Positions 1 through 8,398 of a stretch of 62,846 nt of DNA are shown piece by piece. How positions within the stretch are numbered: position 1 is the stretch's first letter; every line of letters starts with the position of its first letter. Made by a program: the position numbers and the translations under genes. Origin of the DNA: a bacterium (GTDB lineage Bacteria > UBP6 > JAFGXH01); assembly GCA_027064085.1 (NCBI GenBank), contig JAMOQH010000022.1:1-62846 (forward strand), in the 5' to 3' direction. The notes under the pieces are model-generated. The model saw nothing but the letters and a program-made list of their open reading frames with translations. It did no database searches and was not told where the DNA came from.

Positions 1-157
1 AAAATATTTCTTTAGTAATTCCTAATTTCACAAGCCACCTCCACAAATAAGCACATATATAGTTTTAGTTATTTTGAAGTTTTTAGCAAGTTATTCTCTT
101 ATTTTTAAGATAAAATATCAAATAATAAAAAATAAATACTAATTTTTGAAAATAGAA

Positions 158-186
158 TTGACAATAACTTAGTTTTTAATTATAAT
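158..186 (+). promoter_or_regulatory. Sigma-70-type promoter for the yfgM-like/bamB-like pair
   Basis: A consensus -35 TTGACA (158-163) and -10 TATAAT (181-186) are separated by 17 bp, so transcription should begin near 193. The -10 box contains the first ATG of the downstream frame (185), which therefore cannot be the start on this transcript. Upstream, 1-157 is AT-rich and shows no gene. Confidence 0.75.
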
Positions 187-214
187 GGCGTCCTATTGTT
201 TTAAGAGGTACATA

Positions 215-961
215 GTGGGACACAAAATTAAACATAAGCCAAAAGTAAAAAAAGGAGTTGTTGAAAATTTAGTTGAAGAAGAAGTTGAATACAGTGATGA
301 ATTTGTTGATATTGCAAATAAAGCATTAGATACATCTATAAAATATAAATATGTTGTTTTTGCTATGATATTTGTAGCTATTGCAATTGCAGGAACATTA
401 GCTTTTATGGATTCTAGTAAAAAGAAAAAAATAAACACTCTTTCTCAAGAATTCTCAAAAGCATTATCAGTGTACAACGCAGAAGTTATTCCTAATTCGC
501 AAGCAGAAGGTCAATTTAAATCAACAAAAGAAAAACTCAATAAAGCAATAGAAGAATTTAATTCATTTATTGCAGCACACCCAAATACAAAACTATCAAA
601 CATCATGAATATGTACATAGGAAATGCTTATTATCAATTAAATGATTTTGATAACGCAATTAAATCTTATGATTTATTTTTATCAAGTAATGATGATAAT
701 AATTTAAAAGAATTAATTTCTCTTAAGAAAGCTGAAATACTAAATGATAACAAAAAAAATACAGATAAGGCCATTGAAGTTTATAAGTCTCTTAAAGACT
801 CAAAAAATGAATATATCGCTTCAATATCTCTATATAAATTAGCAAATATATTTAAAACTAAAAAAGATAATAAATCTTCTAAAAAGTTTATTGACGAATT
901 AAATAAAAAGTTCCCTAAAAGCTATTATGCATTAAAATTAAATCAAGACAATAAACTTTAA
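215..961 (+). CDS. YfgM-like membrane-anchored TPR protein
   Basis: A 248-residue protein. It has a basic N-terminal cytoplasmic part, one membrane helix near residues 46-65 (VVFAMIFVAIAIAGTLAF) and a periplasmic helical region with tetratricopeptide-type repeats such as NAYYQLNDFDNAIKSYDLFL. This is the architecture of YfgM (TPR_21 family), which in E. coli binds the Sec translocon and periplasmic chaperones and sits next to bamB, exactly as here. The start is taken as GTG at 215: AAGAGG (203-208) lies 6 bp upstream, while an ATG at 185 falls inside the promoter -10 box. It ends 1 bp before the next gene, so the two are co-transcribed. Family assignment is by architecture and synteny; sequence divergence from YfgM is large. 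Confidence 0.75.
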   Translation: MGHKIKHKPKVKKGVVENLVEEEVEYSDEFVDIANKALDTSIKYKYVVFAMIFVAIAIAGTLAFMDSSKKKKINTLSQEFSKALSVYNAEVIPNSQAEGQFKSTKEKLNKAIEEFNSFIAAHPNTKLSNIMNMYIGNAYYQLNDFDNAIKSYDLFLSSNDDNNLKELISLKKAEILNDNKKNTDKAIEVYKSLKDSKNEYIASISLYKLANIFKTKKDNKSSKKFIDELNKKFPKSYYALKLNQDNKL

Positions 962-962
962 T

Positions 963-2105
963 ATGAATATTAAGAATAAATATATACTACTAATACTATC
1001 AATAATTCTTTTTACATCTTGCAATATAGTCCAAACAAATAGGATAAATAATTACAATAATTCCTTTTTAAAACACAGTAATAAAAGTTTGATTACATTA
1101 TTTAAATTAGATCTTTCTCATTCAATATTTAATAGTAGAGAAAAAATTGAAACATCTAGACCATTAATATTAAATGATAAAATCTTATTGGTAAGTGGTC
1201 TAAACTATTTTTATAGAGTTAATTACCAAAAAGGTTTTATTACCTATAAAAAGAAATTATCCTTTTCAATATTTGGAAATATAAATTTAGTTGATAATAA
1301 TAAAATTATTTTTTATGCTTCTGATGGTAATATATACCTTACTGATTTAAATTTAAATACCATCTATTGGAAATATCACTTAAGCAATGAATCTGTCATT
1401 GGTGATTATAAAATTATTGGCAATAAGATTATTTTTAAAACATCTAAAGATAGAATTTATTCAATTAATAAAAATGATTCTAGTTTAAATTGGGTGACAA
1501 AATCTTATTTATCAGATTTCATGCCTCTTAATACAGAAGCAGAAATAACAATTAAAAATAATAAAATATTTTCAGGATTTTCTAATGGTAAATTTTCTAT
1601 ATTTGATTTAAATAATGGTAAAACCTTATATGAAGATAGTATTACAACTGATGAAACATTTAATGATATTACCGCCTCAATGGTAATCAAAGACAACACT
1701 GCTTTCATTTCATCTTATAAAAAGGGAATTGTAGCAGTAAACATAAAAACAAAAACAACAAATTGGATAAGTAAGATTCCTGCTATATCCAAGTTGTTTA
1801 TTTTTGATAACATTGGCTATTATTTTTCAGTTGATAACATGATAAAAATATCAATAGAAACAGGAAAAATATTAAATAAATATAAATTGAATATTATTAA
1901 TCCAAGTAATTACTTTCTATTTAATAAAAAGTATATTGCTATATCATCAAAAGATACGGGTATTTATTTAATAGATATTAATAATTTAGACAGTAGTAGT
2001 AAAGTAGGTGTTAGCTCTGGAGTATCTATTAAGCCTATTTTAAAAAATGATAAATTAATTATTTTAACAAATAATTCTACACTATATGTATTAAAAATTA
2101 AATAA
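963..2105 (+). CDS. bamB: BamB-like PQQ-repeat beta-propeller lipoprotein
   Basis: A 380-residue protein with a lipoprotein signal peptide ending in the lipobox FTSC (Cys20). The rest shows repeated beta-propeller blades with the PQQ-like pattern of a short strand, Gly-Asn or Asp-Gly turn, then x-W or x-Y (SDGNIYLTDLN, LNWVTKS, KIFSGFSNGKFSIFDL, GIVAVNIKTKTTNWISKIPA). BamB is the propeller lipoprotein of the BAM outer-membrane assembly complex; its usual length is about 390. The yfgM-bamB order supports the call, but the der GTPase gene that often follows is absent; pal follows instead. No clear ribosome-binding site is visible and the gene is probably translated by coupling. Other PQQ-repeat lipoproteins cannot be excluded. 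Confidence 0.65.
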   Translation: MNIKNKYILLILSIILFTSCNIVQTNRINNYNNSFLKHSNKSLITLFKLDLSHSIFNSREKIETSRPLILNDKILLVSGLNYFYRVNYQKGFITYKKKLSFSIFGNINLVDNNKIIFYASDGNIYLTDLNLNTIYWKYHLSNESVIGDYKIIGNKIIFKTSKDRIYSINKNDSSLNWVTKSYLSDFMPLNTEAEITIKNNKIFSGFSNGKFSIFDLNNGKTLYEDSITTDETFNDITASMVIKDNTAFISSYKKGIVAVNIKTKTTNWISKIPAISKLFIFDNIGYYFSVDNMIKISIETGKILNKYKLNIINPSNYFLFNKKYIAISSKDTGIYLIDINNLDSSSKVGVSSGVSIKPILKNDKLIILTNNSTLYVLKIK

Positions 2106-2166
2106 TTCTTGATTATTATTTGATTTTTTGTTACTAGTTAGGATATTTAAGAGATTGGAGGATTTC

Positions 2167-2943
2167 ATGAAAAAAATTGTAATTTTTACACTTATGTTAC
2201 TAACTATGTTTTTTGTAACCGCTTGTGATAGTGTTAAGTACCCTGCTTGTAAGGAAGATAAGGATTGTAAAGGTAAAAACCCAGAAAATCCAAATGAAGT
2301 TTGTATTCAACAAAAATGTGAAGAGTGTAGAGCCGATTCAGATTGTAAAGATGGTTTACTTTGTAAAGAAAATAAATGTGAGCCTGAATGTACAACTGAT
2401 GCTCAATGTGATAGCCCTAAAATTTGTAAAGAACAAAAATGTGCTTACGAATGTGAAAAAAAAGAAGATTGTGATGAAGGTTATGACTGTAAAGAACACA
2501 AGTGTGAACTTGATGTTGAATGTACAACTGACATGCAATGTGATGCTCCAAAAGTATGCGTAGAAAATGCTTGTGTCGTTAAAGAAGAAAAAATTGCAAA
2601 AGCAGTTGAACTATGCCAACTTCAAAGAGTTAATTTTGATTTCAATGAATATATTTTAACATCAGATGCTCGTTCTATTTTAGAGCAAGATGTTGAGTGT
2701 ATTAAATCAAGACCAGATCAATCAGAAATACTTATTGAAGGACATTGTGATGATAGAGGAACAGAAGAATATAATCTTAACCTTGGAATGAAAAGAGCAA
2801 AAGCTGTTCAAAAATACCTAAAAAGTCTTGGTGTAAAAATAAAAGTAAGAACAGTATCAAAAGGTGAAGAAGAACCTCTAAACCCAGCTGAAAACGAAGA
2901 AGCATGGTCTGAAAATAGAAGATCAGAAGTTAATTTCCAATAA
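2167..2943 (+). CDS. pal: Pal-type OmpA-domain lipoprotein with Cys-rich N-terminal repeats
   Basis: A 258-residue lipoprotein (lipobox VTAC, then Asp). Between residues about 25 and 140 there are about five units of 20-28 residues, each with about four Cys and a D-x-D-C or x-Q-C core (RADSDC, TTDAQC, KKEDC, TTDMQC), resembling the disulfide-rich modules of deltaproteobacterial surface lipoproteins. The C-terminal about 105 residues form an OmpA/Pal peptidoglycan-binding domain: VNFDFNEY, the ligand loop GHCDDRGTEEYN, and the ending SENRRSEV. The start is ATG 2167, 4 bp after GGAGGA (2157-2162), not an in-frame upstream TTG/ATG. Pal tethers the outer membrane to the wall; the Cys-rich insertion is extra. 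TolB and TolA are not in the window. Confidence 0.85.
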   Translation: MKKIVIFTLMLLTMFFVTACDSVKYPACKEDKDCKGKNPENPNEVCIQQKCEECRADSDCKDGLLCKENKCEPECTTDAQCDSPKICKEQKCAYECEKKEDCDEGYDCKEHKCELDVECTTDMQCDAPKVCVENACVVKEEKIAKAVELCQLQRVNFDFNEYILTSDARSILEQDVECIKSRPDQSEILIEGHCDDRGTEEYNLNLGMKRAKAVQKYLKSLGVKIKVRTVSKGEEEPLNPAENEEAWSENRRSEVNFQ

Positions 2944-2954
2944 TAACATATTAA

Positions 2955-3575
2955 ATGAAAGTTAAAAAATTTTATGCACCACCTTTAGAAGAAAATTCTT
3001 ATATATTGTATTCTGAAAATCCTAAAACAGGTTTTATTATAGATCCAGGCTCAAAACCTGATAAAATATTGGATTTTATAAATGATAATCATTTGAGTAT
3101 TAAGGCAATTTTGAATACTCATGGGCATTTTGACCACACTGTTTTTAATCAATATCTCTCTGATAAATTAGACCTGCCCATATTACTTGATGAACAGGAT
3201 ATAATCTACACCCAAAGAATAAAAGATTTTACTTATCTATTTAACAGAAAAATTATTTTACCAAAAGAATTTATTAAATACACTGATAGATTACATTTGA
3301 ATAGCGAGGAAATACAGATAATTAAAACTCCTGGACATACTCCAGGTGGTTACTCCTACTATATTCCGTCTCAATCAATGATATTTACAGGAGATACTCT
3401 TTTTAAAGGTGCTTTTGGTAGATACGACTTACCAAAAGGTAATTTTGAGGATTTAAAAATATCTATCAAAAAACTTTTTGAACTTCCAGATAATACAATA
3501 GTATATTCTGGCCATGGTGCAGAAACAACAATAGGTCAAGAAAAGAAAACAAATTATATTTTAAATTTTTTTTAG
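2955..3575 (+). CDS. Metallo-beta-lactamase-fold hydrolase, glyoxalase II-like
   Basis: A 206-residue protein with the complete zinc-site set of the family: THGHFDH (H56, H58, D60, H61), TPGHTPGG, FTGDTLF and YSGHGAETTIGQE. The length matches the short YcbL-type branch, which lacks the C-terminal substrate domain of classical hydroxyacylglutathione hydrolase, so thioester hydrolysis is likely but the substrate is unknown. It begins 11 bp after pal with no obvious ribosome-binding site, suggesting read-through and coupling. No signal peptide, so cytoplasmic. Confidence 0.85.
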   Translation: MKVKKFYAPPLEENSYILYSENPKTGFIIDPGSKPDKILDFINDNHLSIKAILNTHGHFDHTVFNQYLSDKLDLPILLDEQDIIYTQRIKDFTYLFNRKIILPKEFIKYTDRLHLNSEEIQIIKTPGHTPGGYSYYIPSQSMIFTGDTLFKGAFGRYDLPKGNFEDLKISIKKLFELPDNTIVYSGHGAETTIGQEKKTNYILNFF

Positions 3576-3585
3576 TAATTATTAC

Positions 3586-3614
3586 TTGATTTTCAATAAA
3601 TAAAGGCTTATTAT
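3586..3614 (+). promoter_or_regulatory. Promoter for the ychJ-like gene
   Basis: TTGATT (3586-3591), 17 bp spacer, TATTAT (3609-3614), about 22 bp before the ATG at 3637. Confidence 0.5.
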
Positions 3615-3636
3615 TGATTTTTTATGGGTATTAACT

Positions 3637-4053
3637 ATGAAAATATCATCAAATTCACCTTGTCCTTGTAAATCAGGTAAAAAATATAAAAAATGTTGCA
3701 AACCATATCATGATGGAGACTACCCTAAAACAGCATTACTTTTAATGAGGAGTAGATTTTCTGCTTACGCAATAGGCTTAAGTAATTATATAATCAAAAC
3801 AACTTATAAAACACATGAAAATTTTAAAAATCCAAATTGGAAATCTGAAATTGATTTTTTTAGTAATAATACAAAATTTTTAGGATTAAAAATTCTTGAT
3901 GTAAAAAATGGAGAACAAGAAAGTTTTGTAAGTTTTAAAGCAACTCTTTTAAGTAAAAGCAACAATGATATATCTTTTAGTGAAAACAGTAGATTTTTAA
4001 AAGAGAAGGATACTTGGTTTTATGAAAGGGGAAAGATATTAAAAAATAAATAA
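3637..4053 (+). CDS. YchJ-like SEC-C metal-binding protein
   Basis: A 138-residue cytoplasmic protein. It opens with a SEC-C zinc-binding motif (CPCKSGKKYKKCC) followed by the YchJ/UPF0225 middle domain with its typical LMRSRFSAYAIGLSNYIIKTT segment. E. coli YchJ (about 150 residues) carries SEC-C motifs at both ends; only the N-terminal one is present here and the protein stops at YERGKILKNK. SEC-C modules bind zinc and often contact nucleic acid or SecB, but the role of YchJ is not established. It stands alone behind its own promoter. Confidence 0.8.
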   Translation: MKISSNSPCPCKSGKKYKKCCKPYHDGDYPKTALLLMRSRFSAYAIGLSNYIIKTTYKTHENFKNPNWKSEIDFFSNNTKFLGLKILDVKNGEQESFVSFKATLLSKSNNDISFSENSRFLKEKDTWFYERGKILKNK

Positions 4054-4154
4054 CATAAACTAGATAAACTAATACCACGAGAAATTTCCAATAAAAACTA
4101 TTACTTGAATAAACTAATTGTAATATGATACAGTAAGAGATTAAGAGGATTAAA

Positions 4155-5996
4155 GTGGATATGGATAAAAACAACTATCATTTATTTGATATCATAAACA
4201 AAAATATTGCAATTTATGAAACTATTGATGGTAAAAATTTTATTTTTAAAGATTTAAATAAATTTGCAGAAATCACGGAAAATGTGAAAAGAGAAAATAT
4301 TATAGGAAAGAATGTTATAGATGTGTTCCCAGGAGTAATTGATTTTGGTTTATTAGAAGTTTTTAAAAGAGTTTATCAAACAGGTATTTCAGAAAATTTT
4401 CCATTAAAAATGTATTCTGATAATAGAATTACTGGTTGGCGAGAAAATTATGTCCATAAATTACCTGATGGTAAAATAGTTGCGATTTATGATGATTTAA
4501 CAAAAATGAAGCAACTAGAAGAGTCTCTTAAACAAAGCGAAGAACAATTTAGGGCTTTTTTTGAAAATAATAGGGCTGTTATACTAAAAATAAACACTAA
4601 AAATAAACAAATAATAGACTGTAATAAAACTGCAGTGAATTACTATGGTTATACTAAAGAAGAACTAACTTCTAAAACAATAGATGAATTAAATACGCTC
4701 TCAATAAAAGAAATTAATATAAAAATGTCAAAAGCAATAAAAGAAAAATCTAATAGATTTCATTTTCAACATAAACTAGCAAATGGAGAAATAAGAGATA
4801 TTGAACTATACTCATCTCCAATAAAAGTAAAAAATGAAATTTATTTATTTACTATTATACATGATATAACAGATAGAATAAAAGCCGAAAAAGCTTATAT
4901 TGAAAACCAGAGGCTTAGTGCTGTAGGAGAAATGGCCGCAGCTATTGCACATGATTTTAATAATTCACTACAAGGAATTGGTGGAAATATTGAACTATGC
5001 TTATATGAACACAATAACATGGATACTGAATTATATAGGAAATTAAAAATAATAGAATCGGAAATTAATGATGCATCAAATAGAGTAAAATCATTATTAA
5101 AGTTTTCTGGACATAAAAATCAAGAAACGGATAAAGAAGTGATTAGCATTAACTCTATTTTAGATGATATTATATTTCAAGCTAGACCATTATGGAAAAC
5201 AAAAGTAAATAAAGAAGGCTTAAATATTGATATTATTAAAGATTATAAAGATTTTTTTTACATTAAAGGAAATAAAGGATTAATAAGTTCTGCACTTTTT
5301 AATTTATTAAAAAACTCTATTGAAGCAATGCCTAAAGGCGGAACTATTACATTTTCAATAACGAAAATAGATAATAAAATACATTTAATTATTAAAGATA
5401 CAGGAATTGGAATGAATGAAGATACAAAAATAAGAATATTTCAACCATTTTTCTCTACAAAAGGTTTAGAAATTGGTAGAGGTTTGGGAATGAGTGGAGT
5501 TTATAGTATAATAAAAGAACATAATGGTAGTATCAAAGTAAAAGAAACTAAAATTAATTATGGAACAAGTATAGAAATTATTTTACCTATTGCTAAAAAA
5601 AATGAAAATGAAAATATAAAAAAAGAAAATAATAAATTAGCCAATAAGAACTCAAGAATTTTATGGGTTGATGATGATAAAATAATTTCTTTACTCGCAA
5701 AAAGATATTTAAATGCCCTTCAGTATGCAGGTGATGCGGTAACAAACGGTTTTGATGCTTTAGAATTATTAAAAATAAATAAATACGATATATTAATTAC
5801 AGATATTGGTATGCCTGAAATGAATGGTTGGCAACTTATTGATAAAATTAGAAATGAACTTAAAAATACTGAAATAAAAATTATATTATTAAGTGGTTGG
5901 GAAACAAATGAAGAAGAGCTATTAAAGAAATATAATATTTCAAATATATTACAAAAACCTATTATGATAAATGATTTAAAAGAACTTTTAAATTAA
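4155..5996 (+). CDS. Cytosolic hybrid sensor histidine kinase, PAS-PAS-kinase-receiver
   Basis: A 613-residue protein without membrane segments. A first PAS-like domain covers about 1-115, a second PAS with PAC end (TIIHDITDRIKAEK) about 125-245. The phosphoacceptor is His266 in AAAIAHDFNNSLQGI, the DFNN-type H-box of group 4 kinases. The ATPase domain has the N-box LLKNSIEAMPKGG, DTGIGM and GRGLGMSG. A C-terminal receiver (about 500-613) has acidic DDD, phosphoacceptor Asp550 in ITDIGMP, and KPI. Autophosphorylation followed by internal phosphotransfer is expected; a downstream phosphotransfer protein is not in the window. The GTG at 4155 is chosen because AAGAGGA (4143-4149) is 5 bp upstream; an ATG six bases later is spaced too far. 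Confidence 0.9.
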   Translation: MDMDKNNYHLFDIINKNIAIYETIDGKNFIFKDLNKFAEITENVKRENIIGKNVIDVFPGVIDFGLLEVFKRVYQTGISENFPLKMYSDNRITGWRENYVHKLPDGKIVAIYDDLTKMKQLEESLKQSEEQFRAFFENNRAVILKINTKNKQIIDCNKTAVNYYGYTKEELTSKTIDELNTLSIKEINIKMSKAIKEKSNRFHFQHKLANGEIRDIELYSSPIKVKNEIYLFTIIHDITDRIKAEKAYIENQRLSAVGEMAAAIAHDFNNSLQGIGGNIELCLYEHNNMDTELYRKLKIIESEINDASNRVKSLLKFSGHKNQETDKEVISINSILDDIIFQARPLWKTKVNKEGLNIDIIKDYKDFFYIKGNKGLISSALFNLLKNSIEAMPKGGTITFSITKIDNKIHLIIKDTGIGMNEDTKIRIFQPFFSTKGLEIGRGLGMSGVYSIIKEHNGSIKVKETKINYGTSIEIILPIAKKNENENIKKENNKLANKNSRILWVDDDKIISLLAKRYLNALQYAGDAVTNGFDALELLKINKYDILITDIGMPEMNGWQLIDKIRNELKNTEIKIILLSGWETNEEELLKKYNISNILQKPIMINDLKELLN

Positions 5997-6000
5997 AATA

Positions 6001-6029
6001 TTGAAAATATAATAAAATAAGGCTATATT
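6001..6029 (+). promoter_or_regulatory. Promoter for the OmpA-lipoprotein-hinT operon
   Basis: TTGAAA (6001-6006), 17 bp spacer, TATATT (6024-6029), followed by the ribosome-binding site GGAGG before ATG 6055. Confidence 0.5.
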
Positions 6030-6054
6030 AATACTAGTTGTTTTTGGAGGCATT

Positions 6055-7068
6055 ATGAGATATTTATTGATAATATCATTTTTTATAAGCACATTAGTCT
6101 TTGCTAAACTAGAATACTCAATACAAGAATTTTCAGATTATAATAAAGGCTATCCTTCTTTTAGTTTTACTCCAGACAAAAGAGTAGGTAATTTAACTCT
6201 TACTATTAAAAAAAATGGAAAATTATTTATAAAAAAGAAATATAAAAATATAACAAGGGGAGTGAAAAAAACAATAAAATTAAAACAAAAAGAAGGTGAA
6301 GTTAAATATACAGTTTCCCTTAAAGGAAGTCATTTTGACGATGAAACAATAGAAGATAGCTTTGAAATGAAGGGAGTAAGAGTAAAACCAATAAAACTCT
6401 TCTTTAAAGCAAGTGATGTTGATGTTGAAAATAGAGATGTTAAATTTGATGCAAGCAGGAAAATAACAAAAGTTGAAGTTACAATTTACAATACTCAAAA
6501 AAAAGTTATTTACAAAAAAGAAAATATAATAAATCCTCCTACTAAAAAAGGAATATCAATAACTTGGGATAAATTAAATGATGAAATATTAACAATTAAT
6601 GTCAATGCCTATGATAAATGGAATTACTGGAGTGGAATGAATATAAATCCTTTTTCAGTAAATATTCCTCATAAGGAAATTGAATTTGATTCGGGTAAAT
6701 GGAATGTAAAAAAAGAGGAAATGCCTAAAATGAAAGATTCCTATAAGAAAGTTCGTGGTGCTATTAATAAATATGGTAAAGCTCTCAAATTAAAGTTATA
6801 TATTGCAGGATATACGGATACAGTGGGAGATAAAAACTCAAATTTAAAATTATCTGAAAAAAGAGCCAAAGCAATTGCAAAAGCATTTAAAAAGCTTGGG
6901 CTTAATATACCAATTTATTATCAGGGATTTGGAGAATCTGTATTAAGAAAAAAAACAAAAGATGAAGTTGACGAAGCAATGAATCGTAGGGCAATTTATG
7001 TTCTCTCTAGTCAATCTCCTGCAGTAAGTAAAACAATTCCTTACATTCATTGGAAAAGAATTAAATGA
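6055..7068 (+). CDS. Exported OmpA-domain protein
   Basis: A 337-residue protein with a cleavable signal peptide (MRYLLIISFFISTLVFA). The N-terminal 200 residues are rich in beta-strand and Lys, with alternating patterns suggestive of an Ig-like or small beta-sandwich module. The C-terminal about 100 residues are an OmpA peptidoglycan-binding domain: FDSGKWNV, the ligand loop GYTDTVGDKNSNLKLSEKRA, and EAMNRRAIYVL near the end. It should be periplasmic or outer-membrane associated and grip the wall. It overlaps the next gene by 4 bp (ATGA). Distinct from the Pal protein at 2167: no lipobox, no Cys-rich region. Confidence 0.8.
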   Translation: MRYLLIISFFISTLVFAKLEYSIQEFSDYNKGYPSFSFTPDKRVGNLTLTIKKNGKLFIKKKYKNITRGVKKTIKLKQKEGEVKYTVSLKGSHFDDETIEDSFEMKGVRVKPIKLFFKASDVDVENRDVKFDASRKITKVEVTIYNTQKKVIYKKENIINPPTKKGISITWDKLNDEILTINVNAYDKWNYWSGMNINPFSVNIPHKEIEFDSGKWNVKKEEMPKMKDSYKKVRGAINKYGKALKLKLYIAGYTDTVGDKNSNLKLSEKRAKAIAKAFKKLGLNIPIYYQGFGESVLRKKTKDEVDEAMNRRAIYVLSSQSPAVSKTIPYIHWKRIK

Positions 7069-8057
7069 TAAAAAGCCTTTTATTCACTTTAATAGTATTA
7101 TCAATATTTTCATGTAGTACTGAAAAAAAGCTTAGAAAAATAGAAAAAAAGTTAGAAAAAAGAAATATTGAGGAGTATATTCCTAGAAATTCAGAATTTG
7201 TTATAAAAAATAATAAATTTAATAGAAATCTTTTTAACAAAAATTACTCTCCATCTGTTAAATACGAATTTTACTATAATAAGCATAGTCATTTACTTTC
7301 TAACCAAAAAACAAGTAATAATACTATGAAATTAAATTATTACTATCTTACACCTATTACTTATTATCATGTTAACAAATTTAACTATCATATTAAAAAC
7401 TTTGATTTTTTATATTATAAAAATTTATTCAGAATAATATCTCTAACCAACTCCCAACTTGTATTGTTTTCAACAGGAAATGATAATATTATAGGAGAAA
7501 TCCCTAAAGAAATAAATATTTTTAAAAATAAAAAATTAGAAATCTTGATTCATGAAGAAAATCCATTGTTTTATAATTATTTTATCAATTTTATAAACTT
7601 TAAATATAAATTTAAAACAATAAAATCATATATAATGCTAAAATACTCCAAAAGATTTATAAAAAATAAATATGGTAAAGAAATCATTAAAAATCCATAT
7701 ATTTTAATTGTCAGCTTAAAAGATTTTGAAGAAATAAGTCAGTTCAAGAAAATAATTTCTAAAACTTACTTTCATTACACTGTAAATTTAAAAGATATAT
7801 ATTCAACTAAAGATAAAAGTTTATACATGTTTTTTAATGGAGATAAAATAATTTTTGCTAAAAACATGAATGTACTAAAAGTATTGGATAAAATTAATAA
7901 AATTCCACTAACAAAATTAAAAAAAAATAACAAAAATAACGGATACATAATGGTAGAAAATAAAGAATATTTAGAAAATATTTTCCCCGTATTTAAAAAA
8001 ATTAAATTTAAAGGGAAAATTGTTTATTATTTTTTTGATTATAGGAGAAAAAAATGA
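7065..8057 (+). CDS. Unknown lipoprotein
   Basis: A 330-residue protein that I do not recognise. The first 18 residues form a lipoprotein signal peptide with lipobox IFSC, followed by a charged helical stretch (KKLRKIEKKLEKRN). The rest is very rich in Lys, Asn, Phe and Tyr without repeats or a known motif. It is translationally coupled to the OmpA-domain gene upstream by a 4 bp overlap, and hinT starts 4 bp inside its end with the ribosome-binding site embedded in its last codons. The neighbourhood suggests an envelope lipoprotein working with the OmpA protein; that is inference. Confidence 0.65.
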   Translation: MIKSLLFTLIVLSIFSCSTEKKLRKIEKKLEKRNIEEYIPRNSEFVIKNNKFNRNLFNKNYSPSVKYEFYYNKHSHLLSNQKTSNNTMKLNYYYLTPITYYHVNKFNYHIKNFDFLYYKNLFRIISLTNSQLVLFSTGNDNIIGEIPKEINIFKNKKLEILIHEENPLFYNYFINFINFKYKFKTIKSYIMLKYSKRFIKNKYGKEIIKNPYILIVSLKDFEEISQFKKIISKTYFHYTVNLKDIYSTKDKSLYMFFNGDKIIFAKNMNVLKVLDKINKIPLTKLKKNNKNNGYIMVENKEYLENIFPVFKKIKFKGKIVYYFFDYRRKK

Positions 8058-8392
8058 GTGATTGCTTATTTTGTAAATTTGTAAATAAAGAATTTGAGAC
8101 TAAAATAGTTTATGAAAATGATTTTGTTTTGGCATTTAATGATATTGACCCACAAGCTCCAATACATATTTTAATTATCCCTAAAAAACATATTTCATCT
8201 TTAAATGAACAAACTAATAAAGATAAACTTCTTATGGGCGAATTAATGCTTGCAGTAAAAACAATAGCACAACAATTAAACTTAGAAAGCTATAGAACAG
8301 TTATTAACACAGGAAAAGATGCGGGGCAATCAGTATTTCATATTCATGTTCATTTAATGGCAGGCAGACCATTTTCATGGCCTGCGGGGTAA
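8054..8392 (+). CDS. hinT: HinT-type histidine-triad purine nucleoside phosphoramidase
   Basis: A 112-residue HIT protein, the usual length. It contains CLFCKFV at the N-terminus (zinc Cys pair), the conserved DIDPQAPIHILIIPKKHI block, and the triad HIHVH (H96, H98, H100) followed by LMAGRPFSWPAG, the characteristic HinT tail. HinT hydrolyses adenosine-phosphoramidates and aminoacyl-adenylates. It is the last gene of the OmpA-lipoprotein operon (4 bp overlap; AGGAG just before the ATG) and converges on the lipase gene with only 6 bp between. Confidence 0.93.
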   Translation: MSDCLFCKFVNKEFETKIVYENDFVLAFNDIDPQAPIHILIIPKKHISSLNEQTNKDKLLMGELMLAVKTIAQQLNLESYRTVINTGKDAGQSVFHIHVHLMAGRPFSWPAG

Positions 8393-8398
8393 TGATAT

